From positions 1 to 45,246 of the forward strand of contig CACWKX010000018.1 of NCBI GenBank assembly GCA_902761585.1: 45,246 nucleotides of DNA, given 5' to 3'. Below the pieces are notes generated by a model. The model was given only the letters and a program-made list of their open reading frames with translations. It had not been told where the DNA came from and searched no databases. Shown here piece by piece: positions 25,090-33,535 of this stretch. The stretch is from an uncultured Lachnospiraceae bacterium. Lineage in GTDB: Bacteria; Bacillota; Clostridia; Lachnospirales; Lachnospiraceae. The translations under genes were made by a program, and so were the position numbers. Position 1 is the first letter of the stretch. Each line of letters opens with the position of its first letter.

Positions 25090-26368
25090 GGCGGACCTCC
25101 TCTCCCAGAATTTCATCCAGAACAGATACGCACAGATCCAGTTCCTTCTCCGTCACGATCAAGGGTGCAATAAAACGAATCACATTGTGATCGCTGCCGC
25201 AGGAAAGGAGCAGGAGATTTCTCTCCAGTGCCTTCTTCCGGACTCTCTGACACAATTCGGCATCTGGCTTTCCGTCCAGCGAGACCAGTTCGATGGCATC
25301 CATCAGTCCCAGCCCCCGTACATCTCCGATCTGCCGATATTTCCTCTGAAGGTTCTTCAACCGTCCCAGGAAATACTCTCCCATTCTCCGCGCATGTTCC
25401 GAAAGATGATCTCTCTCGATGATCTCAAGTGTCTTCAGACCGGCTGCACAGGCAAGCGGATTTCCGCCGAATGTCCCGCCATGTGCTCCGGCAGGCCATG
25501 CATCCATGATCTCTTTTCTCGCGATGACGGCCGAGAGCGGAACACCGCCGCCAAGTGCCTTTGCAGAGGTAAGGATGTCCGGCTTCACGCCAAAACGCTG
25601 GTACGCATACAGGGCGCCTGTCCTGCCGATTCCTGTCTGGATCTCATCAAAGATCAGCATAATGCCGTACCGGTCGCAGATTTCGCGAAGGCCCTGGAGA
25701 AACGCTTTCTCCGGAACGATATATCCGCCTTCTCCCTGGACCGGCTCAACGATGATCGCGGCCACCATGTCCGGCGCAATCAGCTTCTCAAAAATCTCAT
25801 CAAACTGTCTCAGATAGCCAGGTTTTCCGTCCACAATCTGCCCGGATTCCGGATGATGGTAGAGATCACAGTAATCTGCCCAGTAGATCGAAGGAACAAG
25901 CGGTTCATAATACTTCCGATAAGCGCTGCTTGATCCGGTAATGGAAACCGTCGCCAGCGTTCTTCCATGAAATGAATTTCTGAAAGCAATGATTCCCGGC
26001 CGTTTTGTCACATATTTTGCCAGCTTCAGCGCACCCTCGTTTGCCTCCGCGCCGGAGTTTGAGAAGTAGACCTTCGTATCCCCGCCGGTTTGTTCCACCA
26101 GCTTCTCCGCAAGCCGCACATAGGATTCGTAGTAGACGACGTTGTGTCCGACGTGGATCATGTGATCCAGCTCGGAGCGGATCGCATCGCAGACCTCCGG
26201 ATTTTTTGCGCCAAGGTTATTGACCGCAACACCACTTGCAAAATCCAGAATTTTTCTTCCATCTTCCGTCATCAGCCAGCAGCCGTCCGAATCGGTCACG
26301 CCAAGTGTAGTCGCCCTTGATGACACACCTGACATCACCTTCTGACATCTCTCATACATTGATTCCAT
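25082..26368 (-). CDS. Class III pyridoxal-phosphate aminotransferase (acetylornithine/GABA type)
   Basis: A 428-residue omega- or alpha-amino acid transaminase. Cofactor-site motifs are NSGAEANEGALKLAK (about residue 110), the EPVQGEGG loop (about 210), DEIQTGIGRTG with the PLP-ring Asp (about 240), and the Schiff-base Lys in SAKALGGGVPL (about 270). It most resembles ornithine/acetylornithine, GABA and 5-aminovalerate transaminases, which produce a semialdehyde. This fits the Fe-dependent alcohol dehydrogenase encoded upstream, which could reduce such a semialdehyde. A GGAGGAG precedes the ATG. Confidence 0.93.
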   Translation of the reverse strand: MESMYERCQKVMSGVSSRATTLGVTDSDGCWLMTEDGRKILDFASGVAVNNLGAKNPEVCDAIRSELDHMIHVGHNVVYYESYVRLAEKLVEQTGGDTKVYFSNSGAEANEGALKLAKYVTKRPGIIAFRNSFHGRTLATVSITGSSSAYRKYYEPLVPSIYWADYCDLYHHPESGQIVDGKPGYLRQFDEIFEKLIAPDMVAAIIVEPVQGEGGYIVPEKAFLQGLREICDRYGIMLIFDEIQTGIGRTGALYAYQRFGVKPDILTSAKALGGGVPLSAVIARKEIMDAWPAGAHGGTFGGNPLACAAGLKTLEIIERDHLSEHARRMGEYFLGRLKNLQRKYRQIGDVRGLGLMDAIELVSLDGKPDAELCQRVRKKALERNLLLLSCGSDHNVIRFIAPLIVTEKELDLCVSVLDEILGEEVRHG

Positions 26369-26486
26369 ATGATCTCCTCCGTACCCTACTTCTATCCATC
26401 TGACTGTTTCAAGTTTCTTGTCACAGGCTGTCTCTCATAGTTTCCCCAAAAGTCTGCAGCGGCTGTGCAGACGCTGCGGTTCTTTG

Positions 26487-27653
26487 TCATCCGCAGGCGA
26501 TCCGGCTGTCATCCGCCCCGTAGTAGACCCGATCAAGCATCTTCTCCATACTCTCTTTTGTCATCTTCACCGGGTTGACCATCGTTGCTCCGAGCATGGC
26601 ATGTTCCAAAAGGAGCTTTCGATTGTTCTTGTAATCCTTTTCTGTAATACCTGCCTCCCGGAAGCTGGCCGGAATCCCAAGTTTCTCCCGGAGCACATCG
26701 ACCGCTTCGACAATGTCTTCCACACGGCAGTCGTCAGACAGCTCATCCAGCTGCGTGGCAGCGAATGCATCCTGCCTGTTATATGCCATCGCAACCGGAA
26801 GAATAATCGCATTGGTCAGTCCGTGTGCCATATCAAAGCAGGCGCCAAAGCTGTGTGCAATCCCATGCACCATTCCCAGCCCTACATTGGCGAAGCTAAT
26901 GCCCGCCATTGCCTGATAGTTGTGCACCTTCTCCCGGGCTTTGAGGGTTCCGTCGTGAACCGACTCCGGCAGCCACTTCATCAGCCCTCTGATGGCCTCC
27001 CGCGCAAGTCCTGCATCAATGTCATCCATGTTATGGTTGATGAAGGATTCCATCGCATGAGTCAACGCGTCCATCCCTGTTTCCGCCGCGATATGGGCAG
27101 GCATTGTCATCGGGAGCTCCGGGTCCAGAATCGCAATGTCCGGTCTCAGGCAGTCCGTCATGATCGGTACCTTCAGTTTCTGCTTTCTGTCCGTCAGAAC
27201 CGTCCCGCGGGTTACCTCCGATCCTGTTCCGGAGGTTGACGGAACACAGACAAGCCCGACTGAACGGGAAGCCGGGATCGCACCCGCGCGATTTTTCTCA
27301 AGTACATTCTCCCGTGTCAGCTCCGGGAACTCGTAAAAAAGGACCATGCCTTTGGCCGCATCCATCGCGGATCCGCCCCCGATGGCAATCACCATGTCCG
27401 GGTGAAATGTCTGCAGCTTCCGGACACCGGCAGCCACTTCATCGAAATCCGGGTTTTTATGAATGCCGCTGATCAACATCGTCTCAGCGCCGGACTTTTC
27501 AAGGAGTTTCTCTGCCCGCTCGATGACATGTGTCCGGATCATCGACTGACCTCCTGTCACGATGCACGCGCGCCGGCAGTTCATCTCTGACAGTACGTCC
27601 AGGGATCCCTGCCCGGTGATGATTCGTTTTCCTGACAATACCAGCTTTTTCAT
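26487..27653 (-). CDS. Iron-containing alcohol dehydrogenase
   Basis: A 388-residue group III alcohol dehydrogenase. The NAD-binding GGGSAMDAAKGM is at about residues 93-104. Iron ligands are visible as Asp and His in GMDALTHAMES (about 192-202) and the two His in GMVHGIAHSFGACFDMAHGLTNA (about 255-280). Members include 4-hydroxybutyrate, 1,3-propanediol and lactaldehyde dehydrogenases. In this operon it may reduce the semialdehyde made by the adjacent aminotransferase (inference). GGGAGG precedes the ATG. The intergenic gaps on both sides (about 60 and 120 bases) are compatible with one operon. Confidence 0.93.
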   Translation of the reverse strand: MKKLVLSGKRIITGQGSLDVLSEMNCRRACIVTGGQSMIRTHVIERAEKLLEKSGAETMLISGIHKNPDFDEVAAGVRKLQTFHPDMVIAIGGGSAMDAAKGMVLFYEFPELTRENVLEKNRAGAIPASRSVGLVCVPSTSGTGSEVTRGTVLTDRKQKLKVPIMTDCLRPDIAILDPELPMTMPAHIAAETGMDALTHAMESFINHNMDDIDAGLAREAIRGLMKWLPESVHDGTLKAREKVHNYQAMAGISFANVGLGMVHGIAHSFGACFDMAHGLTNAIILPVAMAYNRQDAFAATQLDELSDDCRVEDIVEAVDVLREKLGIPASFREAGITEKDYKNNRKLLLEHAMLGATMVNPVKMTKESMEKMLDRVYYGADDSRIACG

Positions 27654-27714
27654 CTGTCCGCCTCCCTCTGCCTGATCATGGAGTCCTGGGATATTTTCTG
27701 TCTGCTGTGGGGTC

Positions 27715-29373
27715 TCATCTGCCCATCTCCTGCCCTTGATCGAGAAGTTTCTGTATCATTCGTTCTTCCAGCTTTGGAAGCGTACCGAATGTATACGGGA
27801 TGTTGACACGTTCTGTCCACTTATGCGCATCGGCTCCATAACATCCGATGTTGACCGCAGGCACGTTCAGCTTCTGGATCAGATCGATCGGGAGCGGATA
27901 CAGCTCCTCCAGCCCGGGGAAGTTGCGCTTCAGGCAGTCAACAGAAGTCTGGTCATCGTCAATTTTCAAATAGCTGCTGTCGGAAAGGCTCGGATAAAAC
28001 CGTTTGAACCTGAAAGAATCCCCCGTCTCTTCTTCTGTTTCCGCTGCCGCCTCCTGGATGCACCTCATCACAGCCTCGTTGTCTTCCTTCAGGGTAGAAT
28101 GCGGGCAGTAAGGCGGTGCATAATACAGAACAATGACTGGCTGCGTCAGATTCACCTTTGCAAGAAGGTACCGGACAGCTTCCACCGGTGTTTCCCTGAG
28201 ATCGATTCCCTTCTGTTTCTGTCCGGCAATGATCCCATGGACTGTCTGGTCCAGTGAGTCCCCGTCTGATACGTTCTGTCTGCAGATCCGGACAAGCTCG
28301 TCATAGGAAAGCACTGTCACGTCATACTGTTTCTCCTGAAACATTTCGTGATTCTTCTCCGTGAATCTGCGATACTCCCTGTTCAGTGAAGAAAGCACCG
28401 ACCGGAACGCATCCTTTGCCGCCGCAAGCAGTTTTTCTGTAATCACATTCACCGGAGCGTCATGAACAAAATAGTTGAAATAGACCAGCGCCTCTTTTGC
28501 GGTCTGCACGTTGTACCAGGTCTTCAGATCCTTCAGCTTCAATACGGACGGCGGGCAAGCTGTTTCTCCGCCACAGGTATCCTCAAAGTCCATCGACAGT
28601 TGTATTCTCCGGACGAGCTCCGCAGCCAGCCAGGATGCATCAAACCCCTCAAAGCACTGTCCGACATGCGTTTCCTTTCCCTGAATATAAAAACAGGGCA
28701 GCAGCTTTCCTCCGATTCCAGTGTAGATGGTCTTTTTCAAGTCGCCCGGATAAAGCGGCGATGTAAAGTCGTTGTTGAGTGCAGCAACCAGTTTCAGGTG
28801 ATACTGCTCTTTCCACTTCAGAAAAGCAGGCAGCGCCTCAATCATGCCGGTATGCATATTCTCTTCTACTGGATTGAGCGAAAGAATGGTGTTTCCGCTG
28901 AATAATTCCGGATGCTCCGAAAACCGCTTGAGCAGAATCAGCCAGACTGCATCGCCGCTCTTCATGTCGCAGCTGCCACGTCCAAACAGAAAGTTTCCAC
29001 TTTCAAGATCCGCCGCCGCTGCCTCCGGAAGCTTTGTATGGCGGAGGCTCTCTTCCAGTTTGTCCGGATCCGTTGCGTACGGCTCCAGGGCGTTGTACCC
29101 TTCCATTCCAACCGTATCCATATGGCCATGCAGAATCACTGTCCTTGGATTGTCATCCTTCTCACCGATCAGCAGCGCCAGCACATTTCTCCGGCCAAGC
29201 GGATCCTCCTTGAGCTTCGGAGCGATCACATTATCGGGGTGTTGTTGAAAGTACGGAAATGACCGGAGATACGCTTCCAGAAACAGCCCGATCTCCCTCT
29301 CCCCCTCCGTTCCATTCACACTCCGGATGGATACCAGCTTTTTTGTCAATGTCAGGATTTCCTCATCGACCAT
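27715..29373 (-). CDS. RocB-like M20 family metallo-hydrolase
   Basis: A 552-residue relative of B. subtilis RocB, the M20 family protein of the arginine utilisation locus whose reaction is not settled. M20 features are HGHMDTVGM (metal His/Asp, about 81-89), GRGSCDMKSG (about 130-139), the general-base Glu pair in NPVEEN (about 167-172), a dimerisation insert, and a late His in YGADAHKWTE (about 515). Length fits RocB (about 560) rather than ordinary M20 peptidases (about 400). M20 enzymes cleave peptide or amide bonds in small amino acid derivatives. It is first in operon A. The start at 29373 is set by GGAGGG; the in-frame ATG at 29400 has no ribosome binding site and sits against the leader terminator. 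Confidence 0.85.
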   Translation of the reverse strand: MVDEEILTLTKKLVSIRSVNGTEGEREIGLFLEAYLRSFPYFQQHPDNVIAPKLKEDPLGRRNVLALLIGEKDDNPRTVILHGHMDTVGMEGYNALEPYATDPDKLEESLRHTKLPEAAAADLESGNFLFGRGSCDMKSGDAVWLILLKRFSEHPELFSGNTILSLNPVEENMHTGMIEALPAFLKWKEQYHLKLVAALNNDFTSPLYPGDLKKTIYTGIGGKLLPCFYIQGKETHVGQCFEGFDASWLAAELVRRIQLSMDFEDTCGGETACPPSVLKLKDLKTWYNVQTAKEALVYFNYFVHDAPVNVITEKLLAAAKDAFRSVLSSLNREYRRFTEKNHEMFQEKQYDVTVLSYDELVRICRQNVSDGDSLDQTVHGIIAGQKQKGIDLRETPVEAVRYLLAKVNLTQPVIVLYYAPPYCPHSTLKEDNEAVMRCIQEAAAETEEETGDSFRFKRFYPSLSDSSYLKIDDDQTSVDCLKRNFPGLEELYPLPIDLIQKLNVPAVNIGCYGADAHKWTERVNIPYTFGTLPKLEERMIQKLLDQGQEMGR

Positions 29374-29409
29374 CACAGCCCTCCTCTCCGCCAAAGACAT
29401 CCGTTTCGT

Positions 29410-29451
29410 AAAAACAAAGAGGACAACTGCGGTTTGCAGCTGTCCTCTTTG
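29410..29451 (-). terminator. Strong terminator hairpin in the leader of operon A
   Basis: Arms 29415-29430 and 29436-29451 form a 16-bp stem with one G-T and a 5-base loop. On the minus strand it is followed by five T. It lies between the promoter (29529-29557) and the RocB-like start codon (29373), with no gene upstream for it to terminate, so it is placed as an attenuator. A possible alternative stem (TTGAAT/ATTCAA, about 29460-29476) sits just before it. Confidence 0.75.
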
Positions 29452-29518
29452 GCATCTACCTTGAATTTGTATTCAATTTTCTGTTCTGCTTCACTTGTAC
29501 TTGGTTAGAAATCTTCTT

Positions 29519-29557
29519 TACATTGGATAATGTATACTTTTTTGAGAGTAATGTCAA
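29519..29557 (-). promoter_or_regulatory. Promoter and operator of operon A
   Basis: On the minus strand TTGACA (29557-29552), 17 bases, TACATT (29534-29529). A near-match to the TGTATACA palindrome (TGTATACT, 29531-29538) covers the -10. An overlapping inverted repeat, TACATT-4-AATGTA, occupies 29519-29534. Confidence 0.7.
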
Positions 29558-29625
29558 CACGATTTGAAATAAAACGTTTTATTTATAGCTTTTTTGTTGA
29601 TTCAGTATTTATTTTCAATATTTAT

Positions 29626-29633
29626 TGTATACA
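29626..29633. promoter_or_regulatory. TGTATACA palindrome between GntR gene and operon A
   Basis: A perfect copy within ATTGTATACATTAAG, about 70 bases upstream of the operon A -35, the same arrangement as the 23448/23343 pair at operon B. It is a candidate GntR-family operator. Confidence 0.5.
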
Positions 29634-29688
29634 TTAAGTATTTGGGAAATCACCCTCCTGGATGATCGGACATATTTTGCCTGAATAA

Positions 29689-29702
29689 TGGTATACTATA
29701 AT
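29689..29702 (+). promoter_or_regulatory. Candidate extended -10 promoter of the GntR gene
   Basis: TG-G-TATACT at 29689-29697, overlapping a TATAAT at 29697-29702, in the AT-rich stretch about 100 bases before the GntR start. No convincing -35 is seen. Confidence 0.4.
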
Positions 29703-29735
29703 ATAAAGTATCTTTTGCCACTTATATATGATTAC

Positions 29736-29769
29736 GCGCGGTTTCGTTGCTTCGCAGCGCCCACCGCGC
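29736..29769. repeat. Nested hairpin in the 5' leader of the GntR gene
   Basis: An outer stem GCGCGGT/ACCGCGC (29736-29742 with 29763-29769) encloses CGTTGC-TTC-GCAGCG (29745-29759). The inner part resembles the GCTGC-TTCG-CAGC hairpins in the trpS repeat block. Confidence 0.55.
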
Positions 29770-29803
29770 TGCCACCTGGAGGCATACAGCGGAGGATGAA
29801 GCT

Positions 29804-30544
29804 ATGGCAGAGCCTTTTTCAGAACAAAAGCGTCACGATCGCGCATATAAACTCATAAAGAGCCGGATCTATGCCGGCGACTACGCTCCAGGCACACCGC
29901 TTGTAGAGCTTCAGCTCGGCGAAGACCTGCATCTGAGCCGGACGCCGATCCGGAACGCCCTGCAGAAGCTGGTCTACGAACGTCTGGCTGTCCGAGACAG
30001 CACCGGACATACATTTGTCGCAAAGCTGACGGCAAAGGATATCCATGATATCACGCAGATGAGGAAGATTCTGGAGCCCACCGCGATCCGGTCCATCGAA
30101 TCGGATCCGGTCGATCCGGAGACCACGAACCGCATCCTCTCGCGGCTTCACGGAATCCTAAAAGAACAGAAAGCCCTGGCGCTTGTCAGCCCCGGAGAGC
30201 CTCAAGCCGAAGCCCCTGACAGACAGAATGCACTGATCCGGTACGCAGAGCTTGACCACGCCTTCCACAGCACAACAGCTGCCCTTCAGAACAATCATTT
30301 TCTGACGGAAACGATATCGACTGTCAATCAGACCATGATCCGCTATAACATCCTCTCCGGAACGCTCGGGCAGCACACAAACGCTGCGCTTTCAGAACAT
30401 ACACTGATCCTGATGTATCTGGAAAAGAAAGACTATGAGCTGGCATCCATCGCCATGCGCCGCCACGTCGACTATGTCAGTGAACGGATCTTCGACGAAT
30501 CCGAACAGGCCGAATCCAGCTCCACAGACACACATAAAAAATAA
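29804..30544 (+). CDS. GntR-family transcriptional regulator, FCD type
   Basis: A 246-residue regulator. The N-terminal winged helix has the FadR-subfamily signature RAYKLIKSRIYAGDYAPGTPLVE with LSRTPIRNALQKLVYERL. The C-terminal helical FCD ligand-binding domain has the expected metal/ligand positions in RYAELDHAFHSTTA and a late His in MRRHVDYV. The start at 29804 follows GGAGG by eight bases; the frame is open upstream through the leader hairpin without support. It is divergent from operon A, and TGTATACA palindromes at both operon promoters fit the operator style of FCD regulators. Likely a repressor responding to an organic acid or amino acid intermediate of the pathway (inference). Confidence 0.92.
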   Translation: MAEPFSEQKRHDRAYKLIKSRIYAGDYAPGTPLVELQLGEDLHLSRTPIRNALQKLVYERLAVRDSTGHTFVAKLTAKDIHDITQMRKILEPTAIRSIESDPVDPETTNRILSRLHGILKEQKALALVSPGEPQAEAPDRQNALIRYAELDHAFHSTTAALQNNHFLTETISTVNQTMIRYNILSGTLGQHTNAALSEHTLILMYLEKKDYELASIAMRRHVDYVSERIFDESEQAESSSTDTHKK

Positions 30545-30546
30545 AA

Positions 30547-30597
30547 AAAGAGGACGACTCCACAGCATTCCAGATGCCATGCAGAGTCGTCCTCTTT
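30547..30597. terminator. Bidirectional terminator
   Basis: A perfect 14-bp stem (30547-30560 with 30584-30597) with A-run and T-run tails, between the GntR gene and the convergent beta-mannosidase gene. Confidence 0.88.
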
Positions 30598-30605
30598 ATG
30601 ACTCA

Positions 30606-33284
30606 TCAGATATCGAATACGCTTCTCACCTTCAAGTCATCCATATCGCCCTCGAGAATTCGAAGGGTGCGGCTTCCCTTCTCCATGTCGAAGAAGTTGT
30701 CATCCAGCCGTACATAACCGCCTGCACTGTAAATCTCCACCGACTTTGCGTACGCTTCAGCTGACACCGTAACCGTACGATTTTCCCTGCTGACGGTCAA
30801 TTCCAGGTGCGGATCAGCGAACCTGTAGTGCTTTGCCGGAACAAACAGAACGCTTCCCTGTGAAGTGTCGTCTTCAGCCGTATCTGCCAAATTCTCCGCC
30901 TCTTGCACCTTCCCCTCTGCTTTCAGCAGTGCATAGTGCAGATGTGCGGAACGGACGTCAGCATCTGAAACATCGATGGTGTCGAACCACTCGCTTGAGA
31001 ATGGTTTCACTTCCGCCTCGATACGTCCGCTTCTGAGAATGCAGCTCGACCCATCCCGCAGTTCCCATACAACCGTCCTCTTCTGAACATCCCAGGTTTC
31101 ATTGGTCAGGCAAAGCCGCGCTGAATAGGTATGCGTTTCCGGTTCACTGATGCAGGTCAGTCCCTGGGATGCCATGCTGTTTTCCTCGCAGCTCAGCATC
31201 ACCGGCGCGAAGAAACGCTTTGCATAGTACTGCAGTGCCTTCCAGCGGTAATAGTAATCCAGAGATGCCCAGGACGCGACCGGCCAGATGTCATTCAGCT
31301 GCCAGTAAATGGCACCCATGCATCTGTCATCGTTCCTGTTCCGCCTGAAATGCTCCACCCCATACTTGATCGCCTCGGCCTGGAGCAGCTGTGATGCATA
31401 GAGCAGGTTTTCAAATGTCTCCGGATAGCGGTAATTCTGTGACAGGTACATCATAATCTTCCCGTTTGCTCCGGCATTCCGCTGGTGCATCTCCATCACA
31501 TAGGAGAAGATATTGCGATCCTGAGGCTCCGTAAAGCTTTTCACCGTTGTCAGGCACGGGAAAGACTGAAATCCAAACTCTGACAGATAGCGGAACCGGA
31601 ACTTCCGGTATTCCGTAAACGGAACGCCGCCGTGCCAGACATTCCAGTAATGGACGTCTCCGCGGCTGGGATCGCTCGGATTGTCCAGCTTTCCGCCTGA
31701 TGACGGAGAGGACGGCCACCAGAAGGTGTCCGGGTCTTCCTCTTTCAGAATCTGCGGAATCACATATTCATTCTGGATCAGGTAATCTGCCTTCGTGATG
31801 GCATTGCACTCGTAGCCGCCGTCAAAGGTGAATCCTTCCATCTCGTTGTTGCAGCACCAGAGTCCCAGGCTCGCATGATGACGGATCCGCCTGACATTCT
31901 GACGGATTTCCTCCCGGATCTCGTCATAGAATGCCTCATCGGACGGATAGAATGCGCAGGCGAACATCAGATCTTCCCACACAACCAGACCGTATTCGTC
32001 ACAGTCGTCGAAGAACCAGTCATCCGGGTAGAAACCGCCGCCCCAGACCCGGATCGCGTTGAAGTGAGACTCTCTGCAGTAGCCGAGCATGCGCTTCGTC
32101 CGCTCTGGCGATCTCCTCGAAAGAATGTTATCCTCCGGGATATAATCTGCCCCCATGGCGAAGAATGTCTGACCGTTTGCCTCTGTGGCAAATGTCTCAC
32201 CCCACTGATCTTTCTTCCTTCTCATCGTCATCGTGCGGAGGCCGATTCTCCTGGTCTGCCGCTCAATAACTTCTCCCTCTCTTCCAAGAAGGCTGACCGT
32301 CACTGTGTAAAGGGGCTGGTCTCCAAGCCCGTTCGGCCACCAGAGCTGTGGACGCTCTACCTCGAACGGCTCACCGTTTTTCAGGCAGAAGACTTGTCCG
32401 TCCGGGGCTGTCAGTTCGATTCTGATCGATTTAGCGTCGTCCCTGCCGCATATCTGATTGCTGCCGGTCTGCCCTGCGGCTTCACCACTTCCAGCGCTAT
32501 CAATACCGTGTGATACAGCTTTGCTGCTCCTCGCGGCACCAACACTGTGTGATGCAGCTGCGCAGCTGTCCGCACCATCAGTACTGGATGCTGATGTCTC
32601 TGCTTTCACCGTCAGCTGCACACGCACCCTGCCCGCCTTTGCCTGCGCAGCATGCTCCGAAGCGCCCATCGCCGCACTGCCATCCTCCAGCAGATGATTC
32701 TGGTGAATGCGCACATCCGTGATTCTCTCATCATTCCAGCCAAGGAGGGTGACATCCTTCCAGATACCTTCATCAGGCAGTCTCGGGCCCCAGTCCCAGC
32801 CAAACATGCAGTGAGCCTTCCGGAGATACGAGAAACCCTTCATTGCTTCGATCGAGCCGCCAAGGTGATGTTCCTTGTCCCTCTGTGCAATCCACCTCGT
32901 CGGAGACTTGATACATACCTTCAGCTCATTTCCGCTCTCTAGGAGCAGACCTCTCACATCGAACTCGTAAGCTGTGTGCATATCCATCGTTGACCCGATC
33001 CACATCCCGTTCAGGTAGATGTCCGAGATGGTATCGACGCCGTCAAAGCGAAGCACCTGATGAGCCCGACTCAGAAGCGCCGGATCTGCGTCAAACGTCT
33101 TTGTGAAGGTGTAATCACTCTTCACAAGCTCCAGTGCCTTGAATTCATGATCCCTGTAGTAAGGATCCTCCATCTTGCCTGCATCCAGAAGGAAACTGTA
33201 GACAGATCCGGGAATTTTCCCCTCGGTCTTGTTTCCATCCGGTGCCAGCATGCTCCATGTTCCATCCAGTGTAAAGGTTTTCAT
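30606..33284 (-). CDS. Beta-mannosidase, glycoside hydrolase family 2
   Basis: An 892-residue enzyme removing terminal beta-D-mannose from manno-oligosaccharides. The N-terminal sugar-binding domain begins FTLDGTWSML; the WVLDGVDTISDIYLNG-like region here reads FDGVDTISDIYLNG. In the TIM barrel the acid/base Glu is in WCCNNEMEGF (about residue 480) and the nucleophile Glu in YLSEFGFQSFP (about 568). NDIWPVASWASLDYY supports the mannosidase rather than galactosidase subgroup. An odd Ser/Ala/Gly-rich insertion of about 80 residues (198-280) interrupts the immunoglobulin-like second domain. No signal peptide. The start is uncertain: the ATG at 33284 fits the family N-terminus, but the nearest GAGGAGG is about 15 bases away. 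Confidence 0.92.
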   Translation of the reverse strand: MKTFTLDGTWSMLAPDGNKTEGKIPGSVYSFLLDAGKMEDPYYRDHEFKALELVKSDYTFTKTFDADPALLSRAHQVLRFDGVDTISDIYLNGMWIGSTMDMHTAYEFDVRGLLLESGNELKVCIKSPTRWIAQRDKEHHLGGSIEAMKGFSYLRKAHCMFGWDWGPRLPDEGIWKDVTLLGWNDERITDVRIHQNHLLEDGSAAMGASEHAAQAKAGRVRVQLTVKAETSASSTDGADSCAAASHSVGAARSSKAVSHGIDSAGSGEAAGQTGSNQICGRDDAKSIRIELTAPDGQVFCLKNGEPFEVERPQLWWPNGLGDQPLYTVTVSLLGREGEVIERQTRRIGLRTMTMRRKKDQWGETFATEANGQTFFAMGADYIPEDNILSRRSPERTKRMLGYCRESHFNAIRVWGGGFYPDDWFFDDCDEYGLVVWEDLMFACAFYPSDEAFYDEIREEIRQNVRRIRHHASLGLWCCNNEMEGFTFDGGYECNAITKADYLIQNEYVIPQILKEEDPDTFWWPSSPSSGGKLDNPSDPSRGDVHYWNVWHGGVPFTEYRKFRFRYLSEFGFQSFPCLTTVKSFTEPQDRNIFSYVMEMHQRNAGANGKIMMYLSQNYRYPETFENLLYASQLLQAEAIKYGVEHFRRNRNDDRCMGAIYWQLNDIWPVASWASLDYYYRWKALQYYAKRFFAPVMLSCEENSMASQGLTCISEPETHTYSARLCLTNETWDVQKRTVVWELRDGSSCILRSGRIEAEVKPFSSEWFDTIDVSDADVRSAHLHYALLKAEGKVQEAENLADTAEDDTSQGSVLFVPAKHYRFADPHLELTVSRENRTVTVSAEAYAKSVEIYSAGGYVRLDDNFFDMEKGSRTLRILEGDMDDLKVRSVFDI

Positions 33285-33535
33285 GTCGTAAACTTGCTGC
33301 CTCCTCAGCCCTTGACTATGCTTCACAATCATATCCATTCTACACGATGCAGCGTTTCCCGCATGCCTTTCTTACACAATATGCTCAGCTGCCGACACCG
33401 CCAGTATGCCACAGGAAAGACTTAGAATGACATACAAAACTGCCACCCCATTTTGTCCCTTCGCCATCAGAGCTTCCGTCTCCAGCGCAAAGGAGGCATT
33501 GAAGCATCTCTCATCCTTTCTTTCCACGATTTGTC

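Noticed and set aside
29747..29803. N-terminal extension of the GntR regulator from 29747
   Set aside because: It would translate the leader hairpin, has no ribosome binding site, and GGAGG marks the ATG at 29804.
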